64,000 bases of DNA from Rhexocercosporidium sp. MPI-PUGE-AT-0058. Its lineage: Eukaryota; Ascomycota; Leotiomycetes; Helotiales. The stretch is from contig JAGTJL010000003.1 of the NCBI GenBank assembly GCA_020746875.1, positions 3,038,001-3,102,000 of the forward strand. Reading direction: 5' to 3'. The notes under the pieces are model-generated. The model had not been told where the DNA came from. It made no database searches and was given only the letters and a program-made list of their open reading frames with translations. The position numbers and the translations under genes are program-made. Positions 38,843-51,086 of this stretch are shown piece after piece. The stretch's first letter is position 1; each line of letters begins with the position of its first letter.

Positions 38843-40276
38843 ATGGCGGATCACATAACCTCCAAGCTCAACCCCGACACCCATCTAATCCTCGTACGCC
38901 TGTCCCAACCCTCCTCCTCACCACAGCTAACAACCACAGGATCAACCCCTCCTTCGTCTCCCCTTTGAGCTCCTCCGCAAGAATTTCAAAGTTGCACACT
39001 TCAACGTCGAGAAAGAATCCACGTCCGTAAAAACCCTCCTCAAAGAAACCGGCCTCATCTCCCAATCCCCCACCGCCTCCTCCCCGGCCGACATCCTCAA
39101 GAATGTCGACTCGATGCTCGCGCGCATGCGTGGCTTGAAACGCAAACTTGCCGCTGGCGCGGAGGAAGAAGCGCGGCTGCACCAACAGAGCGCAAGTCGG
39201 ATACGGCATCTGGGGGAGCTGTATGGGATGCAAAGTCTGGATGATGTGAAGTATGAGGAGTGGAGTCGGACACGGCTGGATAGGTTGCTGGTCGATTATC
39301 TACTGAGAAATGGGTATAAGGACAGTGCTGGGGCTTTGGCTAGGGAAAAGGGCATAGAGGATCTGGTGGACGTGGAAACGTTCGTGCAGATGGGACGAGT
39401 GAGGGAGAGTTTACTGAACGGGAGGGTCACGGAGGCGTTGGCTTGGTGTAATGAAAATAAGAAGGAGCTGAGGAGGATGGAGGTATGTGGTTCCTCTATT
39501 CCCCGTTCACAGCTTGGTGTCTCTTCTTGGGGCCTGGAATAGAGTGCTAACGAGTTCCTGCCAGAGTAATCTCGAATTCATGCTCCGCTTCCAGCAATAC
39601 ATCGAGCTCGTCCGGACACAAGACCAAGTCAAACTCCTCGAGTCAATATCCCACGCCAAAAAGTACCTTCTCCCCTTTCGAGAAAGCTACCCGAAGGAAG
39701 TGCAACAAGCGTGTGGGTTACTGGCTTTTCCACCTGGAACACGAGCTGATGCATATGCCGTACGTCCCTCCAACGCAGCCTTTAATTCAAATCATCTCTA
39801 TTTAAACAGATATACTAACTATCCCCCAGGAACTCTACAGCCGCTCCCGCTGGCACTCCCTCGCCGAACTTTTTACTCAAACTCACAACACTCTCCTCTC
39901 CCTCCCCTCCGTCCCCCTCCTCCACATCGCCCTGTCCGCCGGCCTCTCCGCCCTCAAAACACCTTCCTGCCACTCAACACACCCGCACTCAACCCTTTCC
40001 TCCATATCACCCACCTCGTCCTCCTCACTAACCACATCCGTATGTCCAATCTGCTCCACGGAACTCAACGATCTGGCTCGTAACGTACCTTACGCCCACC
40101 ACACCACCTCACACGTCGAAAGTGATCTGGTACTATTGCCGAATGGGTGCGTGTATGGGTTACATCGACTGGAAGAGTACAGTCGGAAAGCGGGTGTGGA
40201 GAAGGGATATGTTAAGGATTTGAGGACGGGAGAGGTGGTTAAGATTGAGGGGTTGAAGAAAGTGTATATTTCGTAG
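38843..40276 (+). CDS. FYV10: GID/CTLH E3 ligase subunit Gid9 (Fyv10/MAEA)
   Basis: RING-type subunit of the GID (CTLH) ubiquitin ligase, which in yeast marks gluconeogenic enzymes such as Fbp1 for destruction when glucose returns; it pairs with Gid2. Model: exons 38843–38893, 38940–39482, 39565–39759 and 39830–40276, 411 aa. The LisH motif is at about 125–157 ([18 protein letters not shown]), CTLH at about 160–222, CRA to about 310, and a degenerate RING at about 334–380: [10 protein letters not shown], then [11 protein letters not shown]. Ser/Thr-rich residues 312–333 form a linker before the RING. The first exon is only 17 codons; it is included because [10 protein letters not shown] fits the family N-terminus and splices in phase. 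The gene is divergent from the CBF1-like gene. Symbol GID9 is equivalent. Confidence 0.92.
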
Positions 40277-41307
40277 TGCTGTAGGAAGGAATATAAAGCA
40301 CGCTGATTAAAGGGCTGGGCAAGTCCTCTCGAAACCATCCACTCCAAGCAAGGCAAGAACCGAGCTTCTCCTGTCCTTTGCCTTCGAGTACAATAGATCC
40401 TTACCACACATGACTAGCTACGATGATGGAGTGGACGAGATGTGTATTAGCTGAGATATTTATTTGGTTCTCACTATCATCCCACAAGCTCTGGTCACCT
40501 CTTTTCACTTCATCTCCTCCTCCAGCATCAGCATCTTGTTCTAAAACCTTTGGATCCTCAAATCATACCGTCAACCCTATCCTTTCAGGAGGAATCCAGA
40601 TCAATCACAAACACATTTGGGATGATGGTCTGAGGACTCTATCAGAGAGCTGTCTACGAATGGTGATTACATCGTCGGCTGGAAAGGCGACGCGCCAGAA
40701 AGCGCCCATCGAATGGTTATGTCGGTTGTTGGTTGTCAAGTTTTGAAGATGCAGATTATCCAGGTGGGGAATAAGCGTACGCAAAACCATAATGTGGAGG
40801 AGGAGATTGATGGCTGCGAGTCCATCCTTTTCCTCTCTTCAATTTGTTATTTAGCGTCTGCCTCTTTTCGTTCATGATTAGAGAGGAAGAAAAGTGTGTA
40901 AAAGGGGGGTTTTGCTGATGGGGATGATATGATAGGGCTTATGGAAATGCGGAGTGGGATGATGATTACGAGTTGATGGTGTGCTTTCAGAAATATAAGG
41001 GGGTTTAAGCGAAGTATGAGAGGGGTAGAAATCTGTTGGGTAAACTTGCGAATATGCAGTAGTTATATATTCTGACAATCATTAACGATTTAATACATTT
41101 CTATATCGTTCCAATCATTCCATTTAAGCCCGCAAACTCCTCAAGTAATGATGAATAATCCAGATGCCCCCCCTTAACGCAAAACAAATCAAAGCCTACC
41201 TGGTCCCATCTCCGGCGGAATCGGGGTCAAAAGCCTCTGAAACCCTCCCTTCTGTAACCTTCCATTTCTCTTCTGCTTTCTCATCGGCAGCGCCACACCA
41301 GCAGGTT
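40277..41307. other. Intergenic region between GID9 and the Pth11-like gene
   Basis: The two genes converge here, so this should be two 3' flanks. No motif-bearing frame is seen. Confidence 0.5.
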
Positions 41308-43486
41308 TTACAACAACACCCTCCTCAGCCAAACACAACGCCCGACTAACCCTCCTCTCTTCAGCCGTACTCTCCTCCTCCCCCTCCTCCTCTGCGCATG
41401 CCTCTCCTCCCTTTCCCGCTTCTCCTGCTCCCTCCTCTGCAAATCATCGCTAACCCTCGGGCCCTCTAACGCCCACAGGCTCGACTCACTAGTCGGCAAA
41501 CTATAACGCAACTCAGCATGCTCCAAACTCGGCGGCGGTGCGCCCTGGAACTCAACTAAGTTCCCTTCAGAGTCGAACCGAGGATTGATCCAGATTTTGG
41601 TCTCTGAGTTGGGGTGCGAGTGGGACTCGATCTGTGCGGATAAGGTCTGTGGGATGGCGACGCGCTGTGGAGTAGCGTACGTGTCGGAGTCTTTACGGCC
41701 GCGTGACTGGTAGAGTGCTGGGAACTGGCTGGAGAAGTGGTAGGAGAGACCGTTGGGGAAGATATCAGATGATCTGTTTGAGGCCTGGGTATGCTCATGA
41801 GAAGGGGCACGGGGGATGACGCGTTTATTGTAAGAGGGGCCGACTTTCTCGATGAAAGCTGCGCTGACTTTCTCTTTGGGTAGAGAATGGAATGGGTGAG
41901 ATACTTCCGGGTCGGGTGTTCGTGCTGGCGTCAATCCTTTGAGATTGACTGTTGAAGGGGAGGTTAGGTTGAAGATGGAGGGGAACCAGTGGGATAGAAG
42001 AGCTCGCATCGCTGGAAGACATGCACAGATCAGAGCGACGCAAATCTCAATAAAGCTCCAGATCGCTGGCAGGGCATTATCCCCTGTCAATGGAAGATCT
42101 GTCAGAGGTCACATGTATTAGTGTCTAGTATCTTATCAATCTTATTTAGCCTAGAAGAGACCTTACAAGTTGGATCTTTGCTTGTAGCGAATGCTACTAA
42201 GTACTTGAGTCGAATGCCACTTGTAATGCAAGCCCTAACCTATCGTTAGTTGGAATATTTGATGATATCGAGACGCAACTCACAAACTTCCCAGACTAAA
42301 CATCATGATTAAGCTCAATTTCTCCTTAAAACTCATCTTCAGTCGAATGAGAACTGGGATGGGAAGAATCAAGATGACGACATCCAACACAACAGATATG
42401 GCTGCACTCAAATACGAGAGTGTGTTGACGTCGAGACACTGTGTGCTTTGTGTTCGATCCCAGACCCCACCTAGTATGGAGTTAGTTGGAATTGAGTCCA
42501 TACTTCTTTGAATTCATATACTGACTGATTGGGCTGCATTGAAAGATGAGACAGAACATGATAGCCAAACCAGCCAAAACAGCAACACACAGCGTCATGA
42601 GATCGACGATAACGAACCACCGGGGTGTAAAAACACGGAGCTGTTTTGACTTAGCATACAATAACACAGTAGAAGAATCTCTTACATAGAAGACCAGTAT
42701 CGATGCTTTAACAAGTGTAAGCGCAACGATGTACAGCAACTCGGATACGTAGAAAACCTAGGCAAATCGTCAATCCTACTCATATCGCTCCTTCCACGAA
42801 CTGATTCACCTTCAACAAATTTTCAATCTTAGTTGGATCAAGGTCCCAGTAATGTCGACCATAACCGTTGATCAACCCGTCTATTTTCTGTTAGCAGACG
42901 CCAATGATAGCAGCTCATGGACCTCACTGTATATATCGATGACCACATAGGGAATAAGCGTCAGCCCAGCAGCAAGAGCAAGCCAATCATCAGAGCCCAG
43001 TCTCCGGATTTTCGAGTACTGGGAATAGCACCGCAATGCCACTGCCATGAGGGCGATTGGACCAAAGACAAGCCCAATAATAGCGACATCCCACGCTCGA
43101 CTTTGGATAGGCACCCCCTCGCAGAACTTTGCTTTAACATCCGCAACCACTATTCGCATGTCAGCAAGCAAATTTGAATATTGGGTCTCATAGCATACGA
43201 TTCTGGTCGTCATAATTGCATTGACTCAAGACACATGAAGCTGCAGCAGCTTCCATCGTCTCATTGCGACAGACCGAGTTGGGGTCTGTTTGTGTTGGCG
43301 GTAGATCAAGCACTCGCTGGCTGATACATCCAATCTTCTGATAATTAGTGTCACACATTTACTCGGGTGAACCATACTTACGGCACATAAAGGGACCTGC
43401 TGGATGAGATCGGTTAGATTGACGCCTGCGGTTTGTACACAGGGTGCCACCAAACATGAAATGATTACTGCTTGTCGAACTTGCAT
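41308..43486 (-). CDS. Pth11-like seven-transmembrane receptor with CFEM-like ectodomain
   Basis: Plasma-membrane receptor-like protein of the fungal Pth11/rhodopsin-domain family; Magnaporthe Pth11 senses surface cues before infection. Model: nine exons (43486–43382, 43337–43199, 43149–42928, 42880–42810, 42757–42686, 42640–42526, 42470–42284, 42234–42167, 42083–41308), 584 aa, all phases kept. A signal peptide covers about residues 1–20. The ectodomain has six cysteines (34, 39, 58, 70, 75, 91) where canonical CFEM has eight. Seven hydrophobic segments follow, from VAIIGLVFGPIALMAVAL to IWSFIEICVALICACLP, with the family motif SDDWLALAA after helix 1. The cytosolic tail of about 230 residues ends in an Arg-rich stretch. 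The C-terminus after about residue 550 is low-complexity and could differ if another intron exists. The ligand is unknown. Confidence 0.87.
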
Positions 43487-46414
43487 CGTGATGTCTGGAT
43501 TTAATCTTAGATACCCCGATAGATAACAAGAGAGATGAAAGACATGGTGCAGGATGGTGGGCAGATATAAATCATGGGTGGAGGGGTGCGAGTGTTCGTT
43601 GTGGAGAAGATGGTCTGGTCGTCGTCCACCGCGTGGAGAGTATGCATCCAAAGTCTTGTTGATGAACCTAAAGTACACACAGACGGCGACGTAGCCAGGT
43701 GGCTAAAGAAAAGTAAGAGTGAAAGTCTGAGCACGAGCATGGAGAGCGTTTTTATTGCCGTATTCCGTTACCGTCTCTGAATACAAATATCCATATTAGT
43801 TGTCTCCCGCATTCGATTTGAAGGGGACAGACAGGCCGCCATCACGAATAAATGTCCCAAATGTGGCCATCAAAAACAGGACAAGGTCCACGAGGCATTT
43901 ACTACGAGCGCCACTATCTCGAAAGCGATCCGAGAGTTGTTATTGGAGAGTGAGAAAGTTTCTGCGAATAGTTGTCCGTAGTTCGGACCATGGCGCTGGT
44001 GGCGGCTCGCTAGTGCCTGTGCGAGGGACACAAACCACGGGGTCAAAGTGAAACCAAAGGGAAAAGCAATAGCAGAATACCCAGATACAAAAAAAAACGA
44101 AGAACTCTGCTGAATAGGCATCATCGAAGAAACAATTGTGTTGTACAGGAACCTTTGCTGCTTTGCCCTCTAAAACGATGAAGCTCTCCATTGCACCACA
44201 ACAGTTTGTTTACCAACCACCTCCAATCTTAGCCCCACTTTGATCCCAAGTGATCGAGGATCAGATCACGACCTCCGTCTTGATCCATGGGAGCGTGCAC
44301 TAACTGTCGCCGCTCGATCTCAAGCTGCTTCCTTCATGTCCAAGTTGTCATAGCCGTTAGCCGATGATTTGCATCTCGTTTCAACCTCCACAGTCGAGAG
44401 TGACCCGCGTGAATCATTATTGGGGGATCTGCTCGCTTGCTTCCTAGCTTCCGAAACCCAAATTCACTGCACACCCCGGTGGCGGAGGAGAGAAAAGTTT
44501 AGATGGACTTCTGAAACGCAGCCTGGCCTGGGATGGGAAGATTAGGGGAGGGCAGGCTGCAGAGAGGAGCGCCAGGTCCTAGCAGAATACCGCGATCTTC
44601 AAACACTTCCATCTGATTGCCGTAAATGGCAGGACGTTTTCGTTGCCGTGTTGTGGAGGGGAAAATCTGAAACGTTCCTGAGGTTTCTTCCTTTTGTTAT
44701 CGGGTTTCCCCCATGTCCCGGTCGTTTCGGGTTGTAGAGGGAGACGTTTGTTATCAGTATACTCTTGCAACGTCCTCATTGTCATGATTGTTAAAGTTGA
44801 AGATATTGCGAAGTCAGCAATGGTTTTTGTAGTCGTTGAAAGAGCGAGAAGGAGAACTAGGAGGTACAGAAGAACACTTGTACCATCGACAAGCTATGAG
44901 ACTTGAGCAAAATAGACCTTCTGGTAATGTTTATCACGTTTTCATCAACAGAATATTTATTGCTAGCCTCAGTTTCCACGTCACTACCCTACTACCGAAT
45001 ATCGAGTTCCGGATCTTGAAAATTTTATCGCCGCTCTTTCAACGAGGTATCGAGCGTCCTTACGAAAGGTTTGAGTCTGAGTTCTGGCATCTTTCTATGT
45101 GAGTACTCATAACTTCATTTTTTGACTTGGTGTAGGTGAGCCAGGAATACAAAAAAAAACTGAGACTAAGATTCATGGCCAAAGTTCAGTATATGTTCCG
45201 GTCCGTACCCTAGCCAAAAGAAAGTCGGAATTTTCGGCTTAACCGCTTGCTCATTCCCTGGGAGACTTGGAGATACCTCGTGTGGACTGTCTACGATTAG
45301 CACATAGCTGACCGGGCCTGACCTGTCTCTCACAGACAGACAATTCAATCTGGTAGAACTTATCACCATATCCACTAAGCTACACTGCCACACATCCGTC
45401 GAACACCTAATATCGTCCTCGAGAGCACTGAACTATCTCCCATCCTGACCATCCCCCATAGCACCATGTCTCATTACAGTCCTCCCAATCATCAAGCTGC
45501 ACATCTCCGGCTTTGATGGACGTCCTACGCATCGCTGGTATTTGACATTGTGATGAGGTGATTGTGACTGGCAGAAGATTAGAACCGGTGGCCGGCACCG
45601 CTGGCTCTAGAATAGTATTGTTTGTTGGCGGAGATTAAAGGAGTTTGTTTCGGGCGATAATGAGCGTCTGTTCCGACGCCTCTCTATTATTGAAAATGAA
45701 CGAAGGAAGGGTCATTATATATCTAGGCCTGATTGCCCCGTATCGCTGTGACGACTACAGGAACTCGAACTTTTCAAGAAAGATAGATGATACGGATCCT
45801 CGCTGACACCTTCGTCCTCACTAATCTACTCTCCGCCTTGAACCTGAAGAATACCCCCACTAATCTCAATATATATTTCTCTTCCACCAGGCAGCCTTCA
45901 GGACATCTCTTTTTCAAGTTCCTCGCCAGTATCTCCTCACATCGCATCCCAATACCACATTGATCAGAATTTCAGTGCTTGCACCTCTTGGCTCAACCTC
46001 TCAACACTTCTCTCAGGAACGTCTTCTTGGCTATTGTCTCTATCTCTCCCTGCAACAGCCACATAAACATCTTCCTCCTTTCCCAACAGCAATTTTCAAC
46101 ATCACGGTCCTGTTCAAGAAATTGCTTGCGATCACTGGGGGAGCTCCTGAGACGAAGCGGTTGTGAGTGCCGAGAACATGGATGTGGAGTCGCCTTTTTC
46201 AGTGGCTTCGGGTCGAGGTTTTGGGATGTTGGTATAGCAAGATTGTGCTATGAAATGATCTGCATTTGGTGCTCCTGGACCCAACGAATCCAGGTTCGTG
46301 TTCGTAGTCGTAGAGATTGAATCCCCCCCCCAAAACCCAAATTTTGTTGTTTGACCCGAAGTTAACGACTGATCAAGGGTATAAGTTCTTCATCTCAAGG
46401 AAGGCTTCGTCAAG
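43487..46414. other. Non-coding stretch with a possible Pol III-like element
   Basis: About 2.9 kb without a recognised gene. The left part is the promoter of the Pth11-like gene. A tRNA-like A box and a T-run (minus) at 45151–45393 are listed separately. A short plus frame from 46180 (MDVESPFSVASGRGFG) resembles the start of a protein but runs into a stop with no clear next exon. Confidence 0.45.
45151..45393 (-). repeat. Possible SINE-like or Pol III-transcribed element
   Basis: On the minus strand a segment starts with a tRNA-like head containing TAGCTTAGTGG (45382–45372), which fits the tRNA A-box (TRGCNNAGNGG). It ends about 220 nt later in a run of nine T, a Pol III stop. No convincing B box, no full cloverleaf and no clear target-site duplication can be seen. 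It may be a degraded tRNA-derived SINE, a small RNA gene, or chance. Only a genome-wide copy search would tell. Confidence 0.3.
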
Positions 46415-46974
46415 TTATGGAATTGATTCTAGAGACTTCCGCCCGGTTGTAGGTATTTCTTCTAACGACTGAGGGGTTTTTGAAGAGGATGGTAGAGTGG
46501 TCGACGTGGTTGACTTTCTATTGATGCCTCTCTGTTCCAAACGATATTTCCACTCATTATCCCGACCTGCCCATGGGAAACGATTAGCAACATGTTTCCC
46601 ATTCATCCGGCGCTTTACAAAGTTCCTATTCGCTTATCAATTATGGCAACTAGGCTAGGCGGAAAATAAAGAGCTTACGGGGATTGTTGCATGTCATAAG
46701 TAACCTTCCAAAACTCTATCTTTACATTTTCGACATGCACAATTCTGTCGCGGATATTAAAATCACATAGGATATACAACATTTGGGAAGTGTTGGAGTA
46801 GAAATCCGCAGGCAGGTGGACAAAATCGTCGTGGCTCAAGTCTCTATTAAGCATCAGCCTGGCAAATTCTGTCGCGATTTGTCTGCCCCTTCGTAGAGGC
46901 TCGCCAGGGACATTGGTAGTGTTGAAACGAATAGCGACGCGTATTTCCGACTGGGAATTGACATTGTCCACCAT
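46415..46974 (-). CDS. Small protein of unknown function
   Basis: Model: exons 46974–46679 and 46625–46415 with a 53-nt intron (GTAAGC..ATAG), 168 aa. The splice is strongly supported because it joins two frames in phase and removes a stop. The first half is a compact, globular-looking domain (VAIRFNTTNVPG, then LSHDDFVHLPADFY); the second half is basic and then Ser/Thr-rich and disordered. No signal peptide, no transmembrane segment, no family recognised. The start at 46974 is the first ATG; an in-frame stop lies about 60 nt further upstream, though an extra 5' exon is possible. It faces away from the small gene at 47178, with about 200 bp between the starts. Confidence 0.55.
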
Positions 46975-47177
46975 CTCGGCAAGGTTGTCTTCAAGGTGGT
47001 CGGCGGTTCGTTGGGCCTGAGTTCAGCTCCGAAGAAGGGAAACGATTCTGCGTGATTACATAAGCATCCAATTATCCTAGAATAGGTATCGCGGCTTCCC
47101 AAGGCTTCCACACCCCAAATCCTTCCAGTTGGCTTCTTATTTCCTGTGTCTTCCATTGTCCTTTGACAACCGTCACT

Positions 47178-47504
47178 ATGTGCGAGACTGCGGAAGTACT
47201 AGGTAGGAGCTGTGACCATTTGTACGACCTTGATATCAGGAATTGCCAGAATGCGATTCAGAATGGAATCACTTGCTCGCCACCTCTCGAACGTGTTCGT
47301 TACCCAGATGAAGATCATGATGGGAAATGCAAGTCATGTGAGGGGCAGTCCCCTCCGGATTCTACTTGGTATGCCATTCTAAGCTTCTGTTACTCCACAG
47401 AAACTTACTTGAGCATACAGAGCGCTTCCGAGGGGTCGTCGAACTTCCATCTTGTGGAGGGATATCACGACTGCTTTGCGGGACTGTTTGAAGTCATGAT
47501 GTAG
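47178..47504 (+). CDS. Small cysteine-rich cytosolic-type protein
   Basis: A 108-aa frame from the ATG at 47178. It starts Met-Cys and has cysteines at 2, 12, 23, 33, 51 and 54, with a CKSC pair and an acidic DEDHDGK segment before it. This spacing resembles the many short fungal proteins that begin MC and carry a C-H..C..C-x2-C pattern, perhaps binding zinc; their function is unknown. There is no signal peptide. The part after about residue 62 may be intronic: a GTATGC at the codon after Thr-Trp could be a donor, in which case the last exon is elsewhere. It forms a divergent pair with the gene at 46415–46974. Confidence 0.45.
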   Translation: MCETAEVLGRSCDHLYDLDIRNCQNAIQNGITCSPPLERVRYPDEDHDGKCKSCEGQSPPDSTWYAILSFCYSTETYLSIQSASEGSSNFHLVEGYHDCFAGLFEVMM

Positions 47505-48393
47505 CCCAGGACCAGCATGCATGTGAGGATATATATTCGAAATATAGGTACTCTGATCGATCGAGGATCGGAGTAAGTCGTGATGGTTTGAAGGGAGGTA
47601 AATTGCATCCAGAAGTGAGTTCCAATTGTTATGTCTGCATTCCACTATTGCTGAAGTCGAGCTCTGTCCATTTAGCCAGTAGCTTGCATTGGATAAAAAT
47701 ATACAGTCCTAGCGTGATTGTTTACCTTGAATCGCATTATGCGCGAAGAAAAGTCTTGTATTGTCTGGCTGGTTTTAGCTTGCGTATCGAGTTCACACGG
47801 CACGGACATAGCTCTAACAGCCTCTCTGAGGGGATTTACTGTACAGTACAGTACCTTGCCTGCAAAGAACATGATGTTTCTGGTCGCAGTTTCATAGCCG
47901 CCTAGGGTCCAATGCAACGAAGCGCCGCCCAAAATAAACTCGCCAATCAAATCGACCTCGCAATCACAAGCGAACAACACCAACCCCCGCTGATCCCCAA
48001 TCGGACACTCTCAAGCCATTACCCGTCACCTCCCACCTCTCCCTGAGGATCTGACTGGATGACAACCCGCAGCGCGGATGGCTATCTTGAGGTCCAAGAG
48101 CGGGAAGGGGAAATAGAGTCTGACAGGAGGCGGCAACGAGGCCCTCCGGCAGCCTTCTCAGGAACCTGACCACACCCGCATCCCATTTCTAGAGTGTAGT
48201 ACAGCCGCTACCTTTACTATTTATGGCCACGGCCAGCGTCTACATGACCACTGGAGAAGTACTTCTATGTTTCGTTTCCTCTCTGTTCTTGCAATAGTAT
48301 TCTTCGACGGTTGAACCAGTACTTTCAGTCATTCATACACCTGCATCATTTGAATTATTCCTTCCAAATCCATATCCCCAAACACACGTCACG
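47505..48393. other. Intergenic region upstream of the four-helix protein
   Basis: No gene seen. The right end is the presumed promoter and leader of the gene at 48394. A GTACAGTACAGTACC repeat lies near 47840. Confidence 0.45.
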
Positions 48394-49113
48394 ATGTCTG
48401 TCACATCCAGCAAGCCTGAGATGCAATCCGAGTTCCAGGAGTTTGACACTCCTATTGCGAGGCCGCAGAAGAGTGGTGTATCCCGTGTCGTTGAATCCGT
48501 CGGTCTGGGTCTGACTGTCCTCGCTCTCCTCTCCTCCATTACCATCGTCGGAACAGCTGGTGATACACTCGGCGTGTACAATAAGACGACTCTTGGATCT
48601 GAATTCCCTCTTTCATTATGGCCTCGCGAATTCGACCTCAGACCAACAGTTGCGCTTGTCACTTGCGGAACAATCATCATGCTCTCTAGTATAGCATTCT
48701 TGGTCGCAACCAAAGTTCCAGCTGTATGTACCCTCCCCCACTTCATTCTTAGCAGTGTCTAATTTTCATGACAATAGATCAAGAAGATCAGCCTCGTCTC
48801 CACTGGCATATCCTACCTATCTCCAACAATATCTCTCATCGCAGCCCTAATCGCAACATCCTTCTTCTATGGCGTCAACGCTTCGAAGACCAACTCCTCC
48901 CTACAAAGCTGGTCATGTCAATGGAGATCTATTGACATGGACGTACAACCACACTGGAACTCTTTGTGCAAGGAGAGCAAGACGGCACTATACCTTACTG
49001 TAATGATAATCCCATTGCAGGTGTTTGTGCTTGGGACGGCGGCCTGGGGGGCATTGGCTCAGAAGAAGCAGACGGTTGCTCATGCGCGCAAGGGGAGCCC
49101 AGCTTTGTCTTGA
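48394..49113 (+). CDS. Four-transmembrane-helix protein of unknown function
   Basis: Model: exons 48394–48723 and 48778–49113 with a 54-nt intron (GTATGT..ATAG), 221 aa. Four hydrophobic segments: around SVGLGLTVLALLSSITIVG, VALVTCGTIIMLSSIAFLV, a segment ending IAALIATSFFYGV, and TVMIIPLQVFVLGTAAWGAL. The loop between helices 3 and 4 carries two cysteines and N-glycosylation sequons. The N-terminus is short and cytosolic in type, the C-terminus basic. This is a tetraspan layout seen in many fungal integral membrane proteins of unknown role. ATG at 48394 has good context (ACGATG) and no upstream in-frame ATG. Confidence 0.75.
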
Positions 49114-49916
49114 AAGACGAGAATACACAACAAAATAGATCGTCTGGGGTTTGATGATGGGGCATCTGGCAGACGGAGCTGAAGAGATCTCTGCCAAGAT
49201 GATAGGGGAGGCTGGAGGGGAGTTGAGGGGGAGGGTGGGCAAGTGGGACCGGATCCTTGTACTGGTACGTGATGTTTGGGAGGTGTAATTAATGTGGGGA
49301 TGGTAATGACGTCAAATAAGAATTGATGGGGGCCAATTGACTATTATGGATACTGAAATACCAGTCATTGACAAGATCATCTACTGCTTCTCTTGACAGG
49401 TGTCCAGCCAAAGAATGTCTCGCTAGTTGCGTTGCTGAGCAACACCCCTCAGTTCATCACAGACCTCCGTCGTTTTCATACATCATTCTTTACAATATAA
49501 GATGCGTCATTTCTTTTATGTTATATGTTGAAGGTTGGAAAGAAACCTCTAGTCTCATCCATTCTCCTATACCCACGGCATGATGGTATAATATTATATG
49601 CCTACCATGGTCCAAAACCACTATTCATCACCCTCTCAATCAGCATATTCTGACTCACATGCCGTAATATGTACTGTGTATTTAAACCTAGGAATGAAAT
49701 CATTTCCTTCGCGCAATCCACTTCATCAGCTCAGTTCCAGTGTGCCGATATCTTCTTATCTCTCTGCCAAAACAAGGTGTGTTCCATTACTACAGCAATA
49801 TGTGAGAACGTAACTATATACAACACCAAACCACCTGGCACATCACCCCAAATAAAACGGAAGCCCCAAACTTGATCTTCAACTTTCCCGTATCCGATAA
49901 AGCTCTTGCATTTTCT
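49114..49916. other. Convergent intergenic region
   Basis: Two 3' flanks, of the four-helix protein and of the AA9 gene. No gene-like frame. Confidence 0.5.
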
Positions 49917-51086
49917 TTACAAGCACTGCGAGTAGTTTGGGTTTGAATATGTGCACTTGTATGGGCTCACACAAACAGTCGCTCCAGTCCAACCAGAGCC
50001 ACCACATTGAGCGTATCTCTGAGCATACGGCCCGGAAGACGCCGTGGTGGTGACAGGCTTAGCAGTACTCGTCGTAGTAGCTCCCTAAAATAGATCAGCA
50101 ATCTCTCCATCTTTAAAAAGTATTTATAAGGAACATAACTTACAGCAGGCTTGGAAGTGGTCACTGGATTTGATCCGCCACCAGAATTCTGCCCACTCCA
50201 AACTGCTGGACCTGGCACGGTGTAGTTCTTGAAGTTGGTATAGATGTTCACGGTGTACCCAGGCTCGTCACCCTTGATGAAACCAGGAATCGATACGAGT
50301 GGCCCTGGAGTTCCACTTCCACCGCCAGTAACGATAACTTGTGCGCAAGAAAGGTAGAACTGGGGAAGACCGGCGGGGTATGGGTTGTGGATGCCGATTT
50401 GCTGGACACGGAGCAGGTATTCGCCGTTCGGAAGTGCCTTGGGGATCGTGTAGGTGTATGTTTCTGCATTGCAAGTTAGTAAGTGTTAAATGTAGGGATA
50501 GAGTTGGGGACATACGAGCGAGTGGCCATGTTACTGTTCCACTGGCATCAAAAGTCGGGCCTAGATCGAGGATCTTGAACCAAACTTGACCTGAGCCGTC
50601 AAAATCTGCTGCCGAGCCTGGTGCTTTCGCCATGTATCTAAGAAGTATCAATACTAAAGAATTTCGCTCACGGTGTGCTATACTGACATCGACAGTGGTC
50701 CATTGTGGTACACGGGGGTGTCCGTGGTGAAGGTAAAAGAGGACCCAGCTGCCACTGTGATTGTCTCCGTGTTTCCACCAGTTATTCCTCCTTGGTTACA
50801 TCTAGAATGATCAGTTACATCTCCATCCACGAGACGAGAAGTCGTTTTCTAGCATACCTCAAATCTGTGGAGGTCAAATCCGTCACGGGAGAGTTCATGT
50901 TGGTGTTCTGCCTGATGTACTGATACACGGGAAACTTTGTTCCGCCATAGCTAAGTTGTTCAAAGATGTCTTGTCATCATCAGCTTCATGCCTTTAAGCC
51001 TTGTAGGTGTTTAGAATCTTACAATGAGCAGAGGCTTGGCTTGCCAACGCCGACACAGCCACGAGAAGAGGCGTGAATGACTTCAT
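49917..51086 (-). CDS. AA9 lytic polysaccharide monooxygenase with C-terminal CBM1
   Basis: Secreted copper enzyme that cleaves cellulose (and in some members hemicellulose) by oxidation. Model: exons 51086–51023, 50969–50858, 50801–50688, 50637–50516, 50463–50144 and 50084–49917, 299 aa. A signal peptide of 20 residues ends in SQASA, so mature residue 1 is His21, the N-terminal half of the copper histidine brace. The second brace ligand is His91 (PVYHNGP); the axial Tyr174 lies in QFYLSCAQ with His163 and Gln172 as second-sphere residues. A Thr/Ser-rich linker follows, then a CBM1 (about 265–299) with the QCGG and SPYKC cysteine pattern and CBD aromatic residues Trp and Tyr. Catalysis needs an electron donor. 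CreA-like motifs lie 430–800 bp upstream. Confidence 0.94.
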
